Source: Malaya genurostris
Lineage: Eukaryota > Arthropoda > Insecta > Diptera > Culicidae
Reading direction: 5' to 3'
NCBI RefSeq assembly: GCF_030247185.1
Contig: NC_080571.1
Coordinates: 341,005,379-341,069,378 of the forward strand
DNA length: 64,000 nucleotides
Of the stretch, positions 34,820 through 46,091 are shown piece after piece. A program made the position numbers and the translations under genes. The notes beneath the pieces are model-generated. The model was given only the letters and a program-made list of their open reading frames with translations, did not search any database and was not told the origin of the DNA. Every line of letters starts with the position of its first letter. The first letter of the stretch is position 1.

Positions 34820-35140
34820 TTAGAGTTTAGATAACGATTTAATTTCGCTTTGTAAACTGCTTATAGCTTCCGTGAGTGATACTAACGGTGACTTTTCATC
34901 GGCCGCTTTTGTTATGGAGCGGAGATGCGAGTTCTCAAACAAATCGGCACAATTGTCACACATCCAATACAAATGCTTTTGATGCGATGTAAAATATCCC
35001 AAAAGAGCGCGAAAAACTCCCGAACATGCCAAATGAAATAAGCATCCGCAGTAGCCACGGCATGCAACTGAATCAATGCCGGTAATCGTTAGGCTACATT
35101 TTCCACATTTCCTCTCCATACTTAACGAAAATGCCTCCAA
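34820..35140 (-). CDS. LINE ORF1, PHD-finger protein
   Basis: 106 codons. Residues about 11-70 hold CGKCSLTITGIDSVACRGYC, then HLACSG and YWMCDNCADLF. The Cys/His spacing (C-x2-C, C, C, H-x2-C, C-x2-C) is that of a PHD zinc finger. The tail SLTEAISSLQSEIKSLSKL is a short coiled-coil-like helix, usual for ORF1 oligomerisation. Such proteins probably bind nucleic acid or chromatin for the LINE particle. It may be shortened by a stop, because the next frame starts about 40 bases later with no gap in homology visible. Confidence 0.7.
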   Translation of the reverse strand: MEAFSLSMERKCGKCSLTITGIDSVACRGYCGCLFHLACSGVFRALLGYFTSHQKHLYWMCDNCADLFENSHLRSITKAADEKSPLVSLTEAISSLQSEIKSLSKL

Positions 35141-35799
35141 TTAGGCTACACGCAAAGCACTGAATGGTCAGTATACAACGGGACGGTTGCTTATTGTCTA
35201 AGCCACAACACGATGTAAACAGAAGGAATAGCGATAGGAAGAACACAATTGAATCCAAAAACACTTCACAAATCGCAAGCGACAGTTGACAATAACACCT
35301 CACACTGTTGCTGTATGCAGAAATCTTTCGCTGAATAAAATCTTAATCGCCTAACTGACGCGGAAACAATTTAAAATCGCAAAAATATTACGGACTAATA
35401 AAAACAACAAGCTTTATTGGAACAGTGTTCCCAGAATACCATAGCTTTCTTACCAAACTTTTCGACTTCAATCGATATCTCGGACTGGTTATGCAGCTCA
35501 AATTTCCAGCGAGAATCGTATTGATGCTAGCTTTCGAACCCTCGGCCTGCTCGATGCTCCTTTTTTCGGACTTCGATTTGGTAGTTTCTGCTTCTTATAG
35601 GTTCGAAGATTCAAACGTTCTTTAGCACGAAGAACATTTGACTTCGAAGTGCCCACTTTTTTTACCACATCCCGTGAGGTTAGAGAAGAGTGTAAACAAC
35701 CGGACGCAGCCATAAAAATTGACAGATTCTGATTTATTGCGAAATGGCAGCGGTTTTTGGTTGCGTTCATACTTTGTGGGACAGTCTTTTAATCCTACA

Positions 35800-36539
35800 A
35801 AAAAGTCTTGTACTGTTGATTTTCACAAAATCATTCAAAGTTTTCTACAAAAATGCTGATAACAATCTTCATCAATTCCTGTACTGACAAAAATCAATTT
35901 GAAAAATTCATGAAAAAAAACGTTAGAGATTTTGATAAAATTCTGTCTCAAGATAGGTGATCAAACAAAAATTGTTGCTTGTTCAAACTGAGTTTATTAT
36001 CCGGTATCTATTTATCGAAAGCTAAACTAAATTGAAAGTCATATTCATCCAAGATTCCAATGAATATCAATTTGTAAGAAAATTTCATCGAATACCCTGT
36101 TGCTAATTGCTAATTATCTATGTTGTGACAAAATTTCATTCAAATGAAGATATGCGCTTTTTTGTAATTTGACTTTAAATTTTCTGAGATCGTTTTTTTT
36201 CCAGTGAAAAACTCGATTAATATATTTTTCGGTATTTTCATTCGAAAATTAGACTTATTTTGAGAACATCACCAGCATAACAACTTTTTGTAGGATTTGT
36301 CAATGTTGTTTTTTGCAAAAAATTGGTAAAAAGGTCTAATCCTATTTAAAAGATAGTCTGGATCAAAGATTGGAAAAATAGAGTGAGCAAAGTGATTGCG
36401 ATAAAATCCATATGCTGCCAGTTCCGAATACAATTTTGCTTTGCGCGAAGTTCGTCTATTTGAATCCTACACTGAAGAAAAAAATCGGTTTCCAAAATTT
36501 GAGGTCAATTTACAAAACAGATCAGGTAGGTAGGTCAAT
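35800..36539. other. No gene; AT-rich spacer
   Basis: Very A+T-rich with phrases such as TTTTTGTAGGATTTGTCA that recur loosely at 39710-39735. It is probably an old shared repeat, too decayed to define. Confidence 0.35.
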
Positions 36540-36599
36540 GTAACATAACAGTTCTGCTGAAAAGTTCGTATCGTTTAATAGAAACACACATTTTTTGCC

Positions 36600-37396
36600 A
36601 AAATTCGTTTTTATTATTCAACATAATTGCCATCAGAGGCGATACAGCGATTATAGCGATCTTCCAACTTTTCGATACCATTTTTGTAGTACGATTTGTC
36701 CTTTGCCTCAAAATAGGCCTCTTCATTGCTTCTGACTTTTTAACCAGCGAGCATTCTCTTGAGGTCTGAGAACAGGAAAAAGTCACTGGGGGCCAAATCT
36801 GGAGAATACGGTGGATGAGGGAGCAATTCGAAGCCTAATTCGTTCAATTTCAGCATGGTTTTTCGTTGTTGTTTTTGATCGATTGTGAGCTCACGCGGCA
36901 CCCATTTTGCACAAAGCTTTCTCATATCCAAATATTCGTGAATAATCGCCCTTATTCTGAATAACGTCGTATCGTTTTTTTGCTCGTATTTCATTTGTAT
37001 TCCCCATAAGGCTAGCAAAATCAAAGGTAGCTATGATTCGATCGAACCACATTCGATCGAAAAATCAATACGTCGTTATTCAGAATAAGGGCGAATATGT
37101 CCATCACGTTCCTTTGATATCTTTAGGGTGTCAGCTATCTCGATCAACTTCACTTTACGGTCATTGAAAATTTTTTTCATGTTTTCATCGGTAACAGCCT
37201 CTTTTGGACGTCCACTGCGTTCATCGTCTTCGGCGCTCATATGACCAGTACGAAATTTTGCAAACCACTTACGAATTGTTGCTTCGCCCGGTGCAGAGTC
37301 TGGATAACACTCATCAAGCCATTTTTTGGTATCGGCGGCACTTTTTTTCATCAAAAAGTAGTGTTTCATCAACACACGAAATTCCTTTTTTTCCAT
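36600..37396 (-). pseudogene. Mariner transposase, central deletion plus MITE
   Basis: It starts MEKKEFRVLMKHYFLMKKSA at 37396. The HTH region includes DTKKWLDECYPDSAPGEATI and RKWFAKFRTGHMSAEDDERS, to LKISKERDGH, where the MITE sits. It then resumes HEYLDMRKLCAKWVPRELTI DQKQQR and jumps to KTMLKLNELGFELLPHPPYS PDLAPSDFF with the last Asp of the triad. The first two catalytic Asp blocks are deleted. After a stop at 36743 the end can still be read through KDKSYYKNGIEKLEDRYNRC-like sequence in the other frame. Non-functional. Confidence 0.85.
36946..37094. mobile_element. MITE, second copy (149 bp)
   Basis: TCGCCCTTATTCTGAATAAC at 36946 is mirrored by TTATTCAGAATAAGGGCGA at 37094. It is about 80% like the copy at 18709-18856, including GCTAGCAAAATCAAAGGTAG in the middle. 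It interrupts the mariner transposase after residue ~100, so it is younger than that mariner. Confidence 0.9.
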
Positions 37397-37713
37397 TTTT
37401 TGTCGTGAATACGACTTACTTTACTATGGGGCGCCTTTTCAAAATTAGCCATATGGAAGAATGGGCAGAACTTAATCGCGAATATCTCGACTTGTATTAA
37501 TGGTAGCAACATAATTCTTTCACCATTTCATCAAAAATATGATCAGGAATTCAGGATAATATTTTGAACAGTGTGAGATAACCACAAACAACTCAAAAAT
37601 TAAGTTTTCTTAAAATTTGAAAACAACGCGGAAAACTTTTTACTTTCGCTTGGGTTTTTCGCGCAAGGACGACGATTTTGAGATAGTCAGGCACATATCT
37701 TCAACTGAATGCG

Positions 37714-38290
37714 TATAAAAGGGGAACCGTGGTCGAAAATCGATCATTTCTTCTTGTGCGTTCGATGGAAGCAGACGTCGTGGGAGTGGAATCATCAACC
37801 AGCAGCGAGAGAGAATGCACCTTCTGCGTGGTTAATAAAAACCTCAAACGCTCAGGTCGCATCTCTCATTCGCTTGCTGGCCAGCGATGTCAGATCTACG
37901 GAAATCTCCGTAGATCTACGGATTCGACCATTTTCTACGGATCTACGGATCCGTAGACAAAATCTACGGAAATTGGATTTTTTCTACGGAAATCTAAATT
38001 TATCTACGGAGAACTACGGAAACTAGTTTGGTCTGAAGAGCAAAAAAAAAAAAAGGTTTTCACCGCGAGAGTTTCCGAGAAAAATGCCAATCTACGGAAA
38101 TGACACTACTACTATCTGGCATCGCTGTTGCTGGCCATCGAGGCGAGAGGACCAGCCAGCAGCAGCAGCGGGAGTTAAATTTTCCACCAGCAGCGAGAGA
38201 GAATGCACCTTCTGCGTGGTTACAACCTCAAACGCTCAGGTCGCATCTCTCATTCGTTTGCTGGCCACCAAGGCGAGAACCAGCAGCGAC
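37714..38290 (+). pseudogene. Histone H3 remnant with TATA box (R3)
   Basis: GTATAAAAGGGGAACCG (TATA at 37714-37720) is 45 bases upstream of ATGGAAGCAGAC at 37765, which looks like ATGG(cucguacc)AAGCAGAC of H3 (MARTKQT). Further on GCACCTTCTGCGTGGTTA and AAACCTCAAACGCTCAGGTC fit the KSAP-TGGVKKPHRYRPG part of H3 with small deletions. This stretch occurs twice (about 37800-37880 and 38190-38270). The micro-repeat at 37889-38095 separates the two. No readable H3 protein remains. Confidence 0.5.
37889..38100. repeat. Cluster of TCTACGGA micro-repeats
   Basis: TCTACGGA or its close variants (ATCTACGGAAAT, TCCGTAGATC) occur about a dozen times in 210 bp at irregular spacing, on both strands, between the two halves of the H3-like region. 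It is not a simple tandem array. An A13 tract interrupts it at 38042. Confidence 0.75.
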
Positions 38291-38452
38291 TGAAACTGGA
38301 TTCTGAGTGTTATTGGATCTAAATTTAGGTCTTGAACTCAGGGTCCAGTTCTCTATTCCAGACTTCTATTCGGTTGTTCTTAAAACCATAATAATACTCC
38401 TAAAGAATTATGCGGAATTTACTTTACTGTACCTCTATACAACCCATTTTTT

Positions 38453-39259
38453 GTCGTGAATACGACTTACTTTACTATGGGGTGCCTTTTCAAAATTTAC
38501 CCTCTGAGAGAGTGATAAGAATCAGAACGCGTTCTAAGGAAGAGAACAAAATATCTGCTGCTGTACAACAAATCGTCCGGGAAAAATGTTCCGAAAAGTG
38601 GTGAATATCGCAGTGAGTTCCTCAATTTGGTCCTTGTGAATGCTAGAAACGAGTCCCTTCAGCATATTGATAGTTTCTTTCAATAAAATATGCAAATCCG
38701 AAATGAAATAATCGACATTAAAATTCTGTATGCGGCTATTTTTAAAGCCGTTAGGACCGCCCTTTAGTGAAAAAGCTACAAACGAAATCAGGTAGAAACA
38801 AGCCTCTCAACAAAACTTGAATCAGTTTGGATTGTATCGCCACTGCGAGCAGATGTGTTTTGTGTCGTCTGCACGCTTTCGACAAGAGCGATTACGTCAC
38901 AGCTGCCAGTCATTAGCATTGGGAAAAAAACAACGATGGAGAGCATTGCACAATATCAGCCGTTCTAATGGCTCTAAAAGTTTTCTAAAGAACTATTAGG
39001 ATTTGTTGTTTGCAAATCGTAGGGAAATATCCTCAGTTTACTACAAATCAAGAACAGTTTGCTTAGATTTGTGCACTTTTCGCTGTGTGAAATTCACAGT
39101 AATCGAGATCAAGTGAAGCTTTCTTTGTTTTTGCGAAAAATGTGAAAAAGGGGAATGCGTGCATAATTCATACAATTGATATTCGGAAGTGTTAAGGAAC
39201 ATGTCAGTTGTTTTCGTATTCACGACATCCAGTTATGTCTCTGACATTACCCACCCGCC
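38453..39259 (+). repeat. R-family repeat R4, internally deleted
   Basis: Both ends are present: GTCGTGAATACGACTTACTT and GACATTACCCACCCGCC before TTTTT. The leader, TATA box and H3 start are missing. H2A-like sequence (38524-38610), H3-like sequence (about 38838-38930), the hairpin AGCCGTTCTAATGGCT (38958-38973) and TAAAGAACT (38986) remain in the same order as in R1. Confidence 0.7.
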
Positions 39260-39539
39260 TTTTTCACAATAACAAAAGTAGCTTCACTCAAAATGCAATA
39301 TCTCACAAACTAATAATCAGACAGCTGTCAAATTTATACACGTATCTTTTGAAGGTTGGTACTAACTGAAAATGGTATGGATTTAATTCTAGTGGCGCCC
39401 TCTCATAGAAACGATACGAACTTTTCAGCCGATCTGTTATTGTAAGGCCGACAGTTTTAAGAGAAAAAAAAAGTGTTTCTAACCAAGACTTCTTGTCCAT
39501 TACTGATACTTTCTAGAAATATCGGGTAACCAATATTCT

Positions 39540-40085
39540 GTGAAATCTTCTTTCAAAATGAGATTCATTAAATTTTCGGATGAGGTTTTTTTTTCGGAAA
39601 TTGATTTTAAATTTTCAAAGTCATTTTCTTTCAGTGTAGGGCTCGATATGGAAGTTTTTCAGTATTATTATTAAAAAATATATGTTTTTGTGAAAACCGA
39701 TAATATAATATTTTTTGTAGGCTTTGTCATTTTACGTCAACTATTTGGAAAGTAAAAAAATGGTTAAAAAGTTTTTGTCATATTCAAATATTAGAAAAAA
39801 AGTTTTCGTCAAAAATTCTCAGTAAACGACTTTATCTAAAAAAAAATCAATAATAATCAATAAAATATATTTATTTCTATTCGTATGGAAATTGATCATC
39901 ATGTTCTGAAACCCCCATCCGAAGTTTTTTTTGTGGGAACGCGTCTGTCACATTTTCTGTATTTTATCACAAAACTAGTTGCCAATGAGAATTTTGTGTT
40001 GGATTGAAATTTGCCTGGTTTGTGTCCAGGATATTCGCCAACCGAACACATTCTCTAAAAATAAGAGTGTACTGGCCACTGGTAC
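39540..40085. repeat. Diffuse repeat shared with 54600-54960
   Basis: GAATTTTGTGTTGGATTGAA and ATTCGCCAACCGAACACATT at 39990-40055 recur with few changes at 54858-54922 in the same orientation. Upstream AT-rich sequence is also loosely similar. No ORF or terminal repeat identifies it. Confidence 0.5.
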
Positions 40086-42000
40086 GCTGGTAGCGACCAC
40101 TTTGGGAGTTACTGGTCTAGAATCTAGAGAGGGTAGCATGCTGTTAGATTACTTCGTACCACAGCGTGATATGCAGTCAATATCGCTTTCTGTTCTGACA
40201 TGGGTCATGTCAAACAGGGCATTAAACAAGCACCCATAAATAAAAAGGCAAACAATTATTACCGCCCCTCTTAATTTACTATTCACACTCTCGCAGTACT
40301 TCCAATAAAATTATTCACACGTAAATCTCGACCAGTGTACACAAATTCGGGATTAATTATTTGCATCGGTGGCTGACCGAAAAAAGTTCGTTCGACTCGC
40401 CTCAATTAACCCGTCCGTCCGTCCGTCCACCCCGCGAACTTTACAAATGACGCCTTTTGTAATTGCCATTATGCAACACATAATTAAATTTTCACCCAAC
40501 CGGATTTTGTAGCGACCCCCCGATAGTACAGTAAAAGTCCGTGTTCGAGCGATCCAACAAATCGGTTCGAGCGAAATCAAATGACAAACCACATTCGCTC
40601 GCGGTAGCAAAAGTACAATGACGCGACGGCACCGGCAGTGGCGGCGGCGGCGAACGTCATTTGTGTCATTTCCAGAACAGCCCCCTCAGCCTGAATGAGT
40701 GCCATTTACGCGATTGTACCATTCGGCTCGCTCCAATGGAAATTCTTGCAACGGGCCTTCGCTTGAACGGAATGCTTTCGCGTAGGCTATCAAGTCGGAG
40801 AGCTATCAGTAGGCCGTGCTCATGTGGGATATGGAAGTGTTGTCAGTTTGACGAATTGCACACTGGGGAACGGTTAATCTTTCTGTGCTCAACTGACTGG
40901 CAACCCTTGATGGGTTGATTCAATGGTTTCGAAGGCACAATCCCCTATTCAAACGGCTCGATCTAACCGCAGAACGATGGGCGCCACTTGTGCTGCATTG
41001 ACAAATGACTTTGGTTTGTGAAACGCCGTGCCGAGTTAGGAAAAGACCGTGCAAGAACGACCGAATACTCACGTGACTTGATTCATGAAACAGTTTTTCT
41101 CGGCTGTAATCGTGATCTCTCTTTCTGGCCGCAGCAAGTTTACCTGATTGCATTGTGTTTTTTCACTATGTCGCAAGCATACCTGGCTGGCGATTGTCGC
41201 GATGTCGGTGAGAAGGAAAAATGTTTTTTTTTCTTCAATGAGAACACTTGCGGGGGAGGTTTGATGAATATATAGGTCAGCTGCTGAAGAATACCGGTAG
41301 ATTCTGATGGTGGAATTCCTGGGTAAGCATTTCTGGTTTAGTAGGAGGAGGTGGAAGAAAGGATATGCAGGAATCGGCTGTAGGAAGTACTTGTCAGAAA
41401 GAATGCTAAGAACGGAATAGTCAAATGGATATGTAATAATATGAGTGCGATTTCAGATGTAAGACAAGCAAAACTGCGGAAACTCAGCATAGTGCGTAAT
41501 CGTGTATCATTCACACTTACGTTGATATAAAATCTGAACAAAAGAAAAAAAAACAGATTGTAACAAGACTATGACGGCAAAAATATGACATTAAACTCAG
41601 CAACGAATCACAAGCCTACTGTGATTATTCTGTTTTTTGTCTTGGCTTGTCCTGCACGGCTTTGCTCGTCGTCGTTCGTTTGACAGCGCCAAATTTTCTT
41701 TTCATTGCATTCATCTTCAAACGTAACTTTTACGATCTCTTGCTGCCTGATTTAGTTTCAAGATATGTTTTCTTCCTTTCGGCGACTGGATAATTTGGTA
41801 TGACTTGAATGACTGGAGCACTGGAACGAAAAAAATTGCTTTTAGTAAACAGTGAATGGCCTTATTTAAAAACAGTATTATTTTGGTGCGGCCTTTAGAT
41901 TCCCGGAACTGGACTTTTTGGTGCCCTTCAAACTATACTGCCGATTCTTAGTATTATGAATAATTGCATTCTACTGACGCTAATAATCTTTCATACCTTG
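40086..42000. other. No gene recognised; unique, partly GC-rich spacer
   Basis: Segment 40340-41000 has fewer repeats and more G+C than its neighbours (including a CCGT x4 run at about 40410) and looks like ordinary single-copy DNA. No ORF with a recognisable domain is present. Confidence 0.4.
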
Positions 42001-42006
42001 CTGTTA

Positions 42007-42900
42007 AAGACTGTCCCAGAAAGTATGGACGCAACCAAAAACCGCTGACATTTCGCAATGGTTCAAAATCTGTTAATTTTTTTTCGAAATGCGTGGACTT
42101 TCAGCAGGACAACGTCGAAAAAATGCGTACAAATGGTGCACAGAACGCGAACTGTCACTGAGAAGGATAGCAAAAATGGAAGGAGCAAGTGAAAAAGCCG
42201 TGCGAAATGCAATCAGGAAATTCGGTGAGGATAACACCTTTGAGGTAAACCGAAAACGGGTCGAAAAAAGCTGGATAAACGTATACTGAAGGCGTTCGAG
42301 CAAAAGAAGGAGGTTTCAGTCCGGAATGTGGCCAAAAAAGTGGGCACTTCGAAGTCAAATGTTCTTCGTGCTAAAGAACGTTTGAATCTTCGAACCTATA
42401 AGAAGCAGAAACAACCAAAACGTAGTCCGAAACAAGGAGCATCGATTAGGCCGAGGGTTCGAAAGCTGTACAATACGATTCTTGCTGGAAATTTGAACTG
42501 CATAATCATGGACGACGAAACCTACGTGAAATTCGATTACAAATCCCTGCCGGGTCCACAATATTATACAGTGCGAGAAATGCAAGTGCTATGGTCTGGC
42601 AAGCAATTTGTAGCTGCGGTAAGATTTCGAAACCCTTCATCACCACTGCTTCAATGAACAGCGAAATATACATAATGGAATGTTTACAAAAACGACTTCT
42701 ACCCATGATTCGAAGCCACAAGGATCCTGTTGTCTTCTGACCAGATCTTGCTTCTTGCCACTACTCGAAATCAACGGTAGAATGGTATACTACCAAAAAT
42801 GTCACTTTCGTCCCAAAAGACATGAATCCACTAAATTGCCCACAACTTCGACCAATGGAGGAATTTTGGGCATTAACGAAGGCACATCTTAGGAAACATG
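42007..42900 (+). mobile_element. DD37E element, copy 5, 3' end missing
   Basis: AAGACTGTCCCAGAAAGTAT after TA marks the 5' end. The transposase reads MRGLSAGQRRKNAYKWCTER (42089) through MEGASEKAVRNAIRKFGEDN to a 26-base loss near 42245. It resumes KKVGTSKSNVLRAKERLNLR (42331) to YYTVREMQVLWSGKQF, where about 20 residues are deleted, and further shifts follow. Homology stops at GGAAACATG (42900), in the AHLRKH segment, and T-rich sequence follows; about 270 bp including the right terminal repeat are lost. Confidence 0.85.
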
Positions 42901-43400
42901 TCATGAGCTTTTAGATTTTAGGGTTTTTGGTTATAATTCAATTTTAACGTCCAGAATTTTCGATTTCAGGGTTAATGGATTTAAAAACATCACAGTTTCA
43001 AACTTGTAAATATCTATTCTAAAAATTTCCGGTTTTGCAAAGTTTCTACATTTCAAATTTGTAATATTAAGGAATTATTTAATTTTGGCTTATTGGTTTC
43101 TTAGATTTTTCGGCTTTTGGATATCAATAAATTTTGTATTTTAATACTTTCACATATAAGGATTTTGCATTCTAATTCATTTCAAATATTCCAGCTTTTT
43201 GCTTTCTGAATTTCAGGATTCTTGGGTGTTTATATATCGGAGTTTCGGATTTCTAAATATCAAGTTTTTAAATTTTTGGATTTTTTAATTGTTGAATTTT
43301 TTAAATTTGTTCAATTTTGGATTTTTCACTCTCTGAATTTTTAATGATTTATTTTTTTTTTCAAAATTCTTGATTTTCTTGGAGAGAAACTAACTTATTT
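42901..43400. repeat. T-rich low-complexity segment
   Basis: Irregular runs of TTTTGGATTT, ATTTTTGGATTTTTTAATTG and similar strings without fixed period, ending at the pentamer array. It is strongly strand-asymmetric (T-rich on plus). Confidence 0.7.
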
Positions 43401-43412
43401 TAACAAACTTAA

Positions 43413-44349
43413 TCCTGTCCTGTCCTGTCCTGTCCTGTCCTGTCCTGTCCTGTCCTGTCCTGTCCTGTCCTGTCCTGTCCTGTCCTGTCCTGTCCTGTCC
43501 TGTCCTGTCCTGTCCTGTCCTGTCCTGTCCTGTCCTGTCCTGTCCTGTCCTGTCCTGTCCTGTCCTGTCCTGTCCTGTCCTGTCCTGTCCTGTCCTGTCC
43601 TGTCCTGTCCTGTCCTGTCCTGTCCTGTCCTGTCCTGTCCTGTCCTGTCCTGTCCTGTCCTGTCCTGTCCTGTCCTGTCCTGTCCTGTCCTGTCCTGTCC
43701 TGTCCTGTCCTGTCCTGTCCTGTCCTGTCCTGTCCTGTCCTGTCCTGTCCTGTCCTGTCCTGTCCTGTCCTGTCCTGTCCTGTCCTGTCCTGTCCTGTCC
43801 TGTCCTGTCCTGTCCTGTCCTGTCCTGTCCTGTCCTGTCCTGTCCTGTCCTGTCCTGTCCTGTCCTGTCCTGTCCTGTCCTGTCCTGTCCTGTCCTGTCC
43901 TGTCCTGTCCTGTCCTGTCCTGTCCTGTCCTGTCCTGTCCTGTCCTGTCCTGTCCTGTCCTGTCCTGTCCTGTCCTGTCCTGTCCTGTCCTGTCCTGTCC
44001 TGTCCTGTCCTGTCCTGTCCTGTCCTGTCCTGTCCTGTCCTGTCCTGTCCTGTCCTGTCCTGTCCTGTCCTGTCCTGTCCTGTCCTGTCCTGTCCTGTCC
44101 TGTCCTGTCCTGTCCTGTCCTGTCCTGTCCTGTCCTGTCCTGTCCTGTCCTGTCCTGTCCTGTCCTGTCCTGTCCTGTCCTGTCCTGTCCTGTCCTGTCC
44201 TGTCCTGTCCTGTCCTGTCCTGTCCTGTCCTGTCCTGTCCTGTCCTGTCCTGTCCTGTCCTGTCCTGTCCTGTCCTGTCCTGTCCTGTCCTGTCCTGTCC
44301 TGTCCTGTCCTGTCCTGTCCTGTCCTGTCCTGTCCTGTCCTGTCCTGTC
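43413..44349. repeat. Perfect (TCCTG)n array, about 187 units
   Basis: 937 bp of uninterrupted TCCTG (minus strand CAGGA) with no visible substitution. It creates a false 347-codon frame repeating Asp-Arg-Thr-Gly-Gln. It is not the insect telomere repeat TTAGG. Lack of any variant implies recent expansion or an assembly-collapsed or assembly-extended locus. Confidence 0.98.
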
Positions 44350-45580
44350 GGAAATATCTCCTAATAACGAACTCATAGCTTTACCTCTCTGGGGAAATCG
44401 TGTTGCAAAGAAACTACTCTGCAGGTGAAACACAACTACCTAATTGAATTGAACCACCGCACATGCTCAACTTTGCCCGGCCGCTACGTAGTTCAATTCT
44501 TAATCCAATCAGCACAATTCACTTTTCATACAGTCTAATTTACTTTCTTTTCCCACTTTATTTGACAAATTTAGAGAAATTGCATTTGGCGATATGACTC
44601 AACTGCGTTCTCAACCGACATATTTGAATGCCGAAAGAATGTTTTCCCACGCTACTTACGTGGCCGCATTGATGAAATTTTCAGCGTGACTTTCTTGATA
44701 CCGGTGTTTGTGGTAAGATTAGCAAACAAAAAAAAAACAAAGGAATAACAAATGGAGGAACAAATATTAGCAAACTCTGCCGACGGAGAATTATGACACG
44801 AATCTAATTGTGAGCTGTGCCGACGTGATTTCGCCCGGAGAAACCGGTCAAGTTTTCTAACGGCAATAGAACAACGGTATATTGTTCGGCATCAAGTATT
44901 CCGGGCACTCGTTACTCCTTTCGCACACGTTCAACTTGGGAATAGATCTCCAGCAGGGAATCGAGTGAAGATTAATGCGCTTCGACAGCCACCAGTCGGT
45001 CTGCATTGGCATGCATGGCATACCGGCGCTGCTCTTCAAAGCTCTCTAAGATGAAACCCGCTGCCGAGTATTGGCATTAATAATGCAGCGAATGTGCCGA
45101 GGAATGGAGAGCTTTTCTGCTTTCGGGGTGAATAATTGAAAGGTTGGTGTGGTGAATTGGTTGTTGCTCATTTCGAGGAGGCGTTAAATACTGTATCCGG
45201 ATCACGTGTCTGGTTAGCAAGTTATGCGAACATTTCTTCATTAATTTAAATGATTGATGTGCCAGCTACTGAGTCTTTTCGTAATCGATGAGAGATTTTA
45301 ACGAGGTTGAAATAGTTTAATAGAGCTTTAGATCGTTTTTGTTTCTCATTTCGATACTTTCAGATGTTCTTTTGTCAAAATCAACTTTTTCCAGCGCGTT
45401 ATCAGATTTTTCAACTTGAATGAATTTACCAACATTGTTGGTATCGCAGCAATCGAAGTGAGCTGTCTGCGTCTCGTTGTTCATAACAACGCACTCTAGT
45501 TTGGTGAACCAGCAGACTCGTATTATATTTTCTGTAGAAGGTGTTACATTTCTTAACATTTCCTAATTTTCAATTTTAGA
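44350..45580. other. No gene recognised
   Basis: Short ORFs only (60 and 80 codons on minus at 44857-45039 and 45317-45559). Neither has a domain I can name. No element ends seen. Confidence 0.4.
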
Positions 45581-45589
45581 GCACAGCAA

Positions 45590-45725
45590 TGCTCAAGGCT
45601 TGTGATGATGCGATATATTTCAAGACCTTCGGCATACATTACTCTAAATGACGACAATTTGCATTGATATCATTCACGAACAGCATGAATAGGAGTGGTC
45701 CGAGATGGCTTCCTTGTTTCGACTC
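45590..45725 (-). pseudogene. LINE reverse-transcriptase scrap
   Basis: The minus strand from 45725 reads ESKQGSHLGPLLFMLFVNDI and then NANCRHLE; in another frame VMYAEGLEIYRII follows. These are the PQGSxLGPLLF motif and the YADD-type catalytic motif (here YAEG) of a Jockey/CR1-type RT, about 40 residues apart as normal. Only this island survives. Confidence 0.75.
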
Positions 45726-46091
45726 TTGAAAAGCGGAAATAAGCTGGTTAATGTGCCTCAAAACTATCTAAATTTGTTGATTTTATTAGCAACATACTTT
45801 TGCTGCATAGGTTCTCAGTTTCAGGTTTCAGAAGTAGCGATCGAAAACTCCAAAACGAAACTCATATCGATTTACCAGAGATGGGTTGAGTTAAAGCGTT
45901 GACTTTAGCCACGGCATCAATGCTATTGAGAACCGAAGCCTTTTTCTGAACTAGGAACTATTGTTCCTTTTTAGAGGTTATTCACGAAAACAATTCTAGA
46001 ATCCCGTTGGCCAACCTCACCAAACCCCTACGGAACAAGATTATATCGAATAATGTTAAATTGAACAAATGACAACAAACGAAGGAGGTAA

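Larger units (their letters stand above)
31428..35437 (-). mobile_element. CR1-like non-LTR retrotransposon (~4.0 kb)
   Basis: Inserted in DD37E copy 4 with a short duplication ACCAT (31423-31427 and 35438-35442). The 3' end on the minus strand is a TAAA-rich tail (31428-31460). ORF1 with a PHD-type finger and an ORF2 with endonuclease and reverse transcriptase are both recognisable. A PHD finger in ORF1 and the EN-RT layout fit the CR1 clade within the Jockey/CR1 group; the exact family was not determined. Its length suggests it is close to full length, and its few lesions suggest it is younger than its host copy. Confidence 0.88.
30854..35788 (-). mobile_element. DD37E element, copy 4, split by a LINE
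   Basis: The left part (30854-31427) starts AAGACTGTCCCAGAAAGTAT after TA and holds the transposase C-terminus. The right part (35438-35788) ends GTGGGACAGTCTT. The interruption separates GCTTGCCAGACCAT from ATAGCTTTCTTACC, which are contiguous in copies 1-3. The right part also has its own internal deletion, so the copy was already defective or decayed further after the split. Confidence 0.9.
37402..38450 (+). repeat. R-family repeat R3, right end missing
   Basis: The left end GTCGTGAATACGACTTACTT follows TTTTTT at the mariner start codon. It carries the TATA-H3 unit described separately and lacks the right end; R4 begins immediately with a fresh left end. About 270 bp of leader matches R5 closely (ATATGATCAGGAATTCAGGA and TGTGAGATAACCACAAACAA). 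Confidence 0.7.
36545..39432 (-). mobile_element. Mariner-family element broken by three insertions
   Basis: The terminal repeats are GCTGAAAAGTTCGTATCGTT at about 36555 and its inverse AACGATACGAACTTTTCAGC ending near 39426. The 5' leader (39260-39432) includes CTAGTGGCGCCCTCTCATAG. The interior contains a transposase relic (36600-37396), a MITE (36946-37094) and two R-family repeats (37402-38450, 38453-39259) placed just upstream of the ATG. Confidence 0.8.

Noticed and set aside
40400..40440. CCGT repeats as a regulatory element
   Set aside because: Only about four tetramers; short simple repeat.
43413..44349. CRISPR array or telomere tract
   Set aside because: Uniform 5-bp units without spacers; insect telomeres are TTAGG; the sequence is eukaryotic spacer DNA.
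43390..44433. 347-codon ORF of repeated Asp-Arg-Thr-Gly-Gln
   Set aside because: Entirely due to the TCCTG array whose unit length keeps the frame open; no start context or domain.
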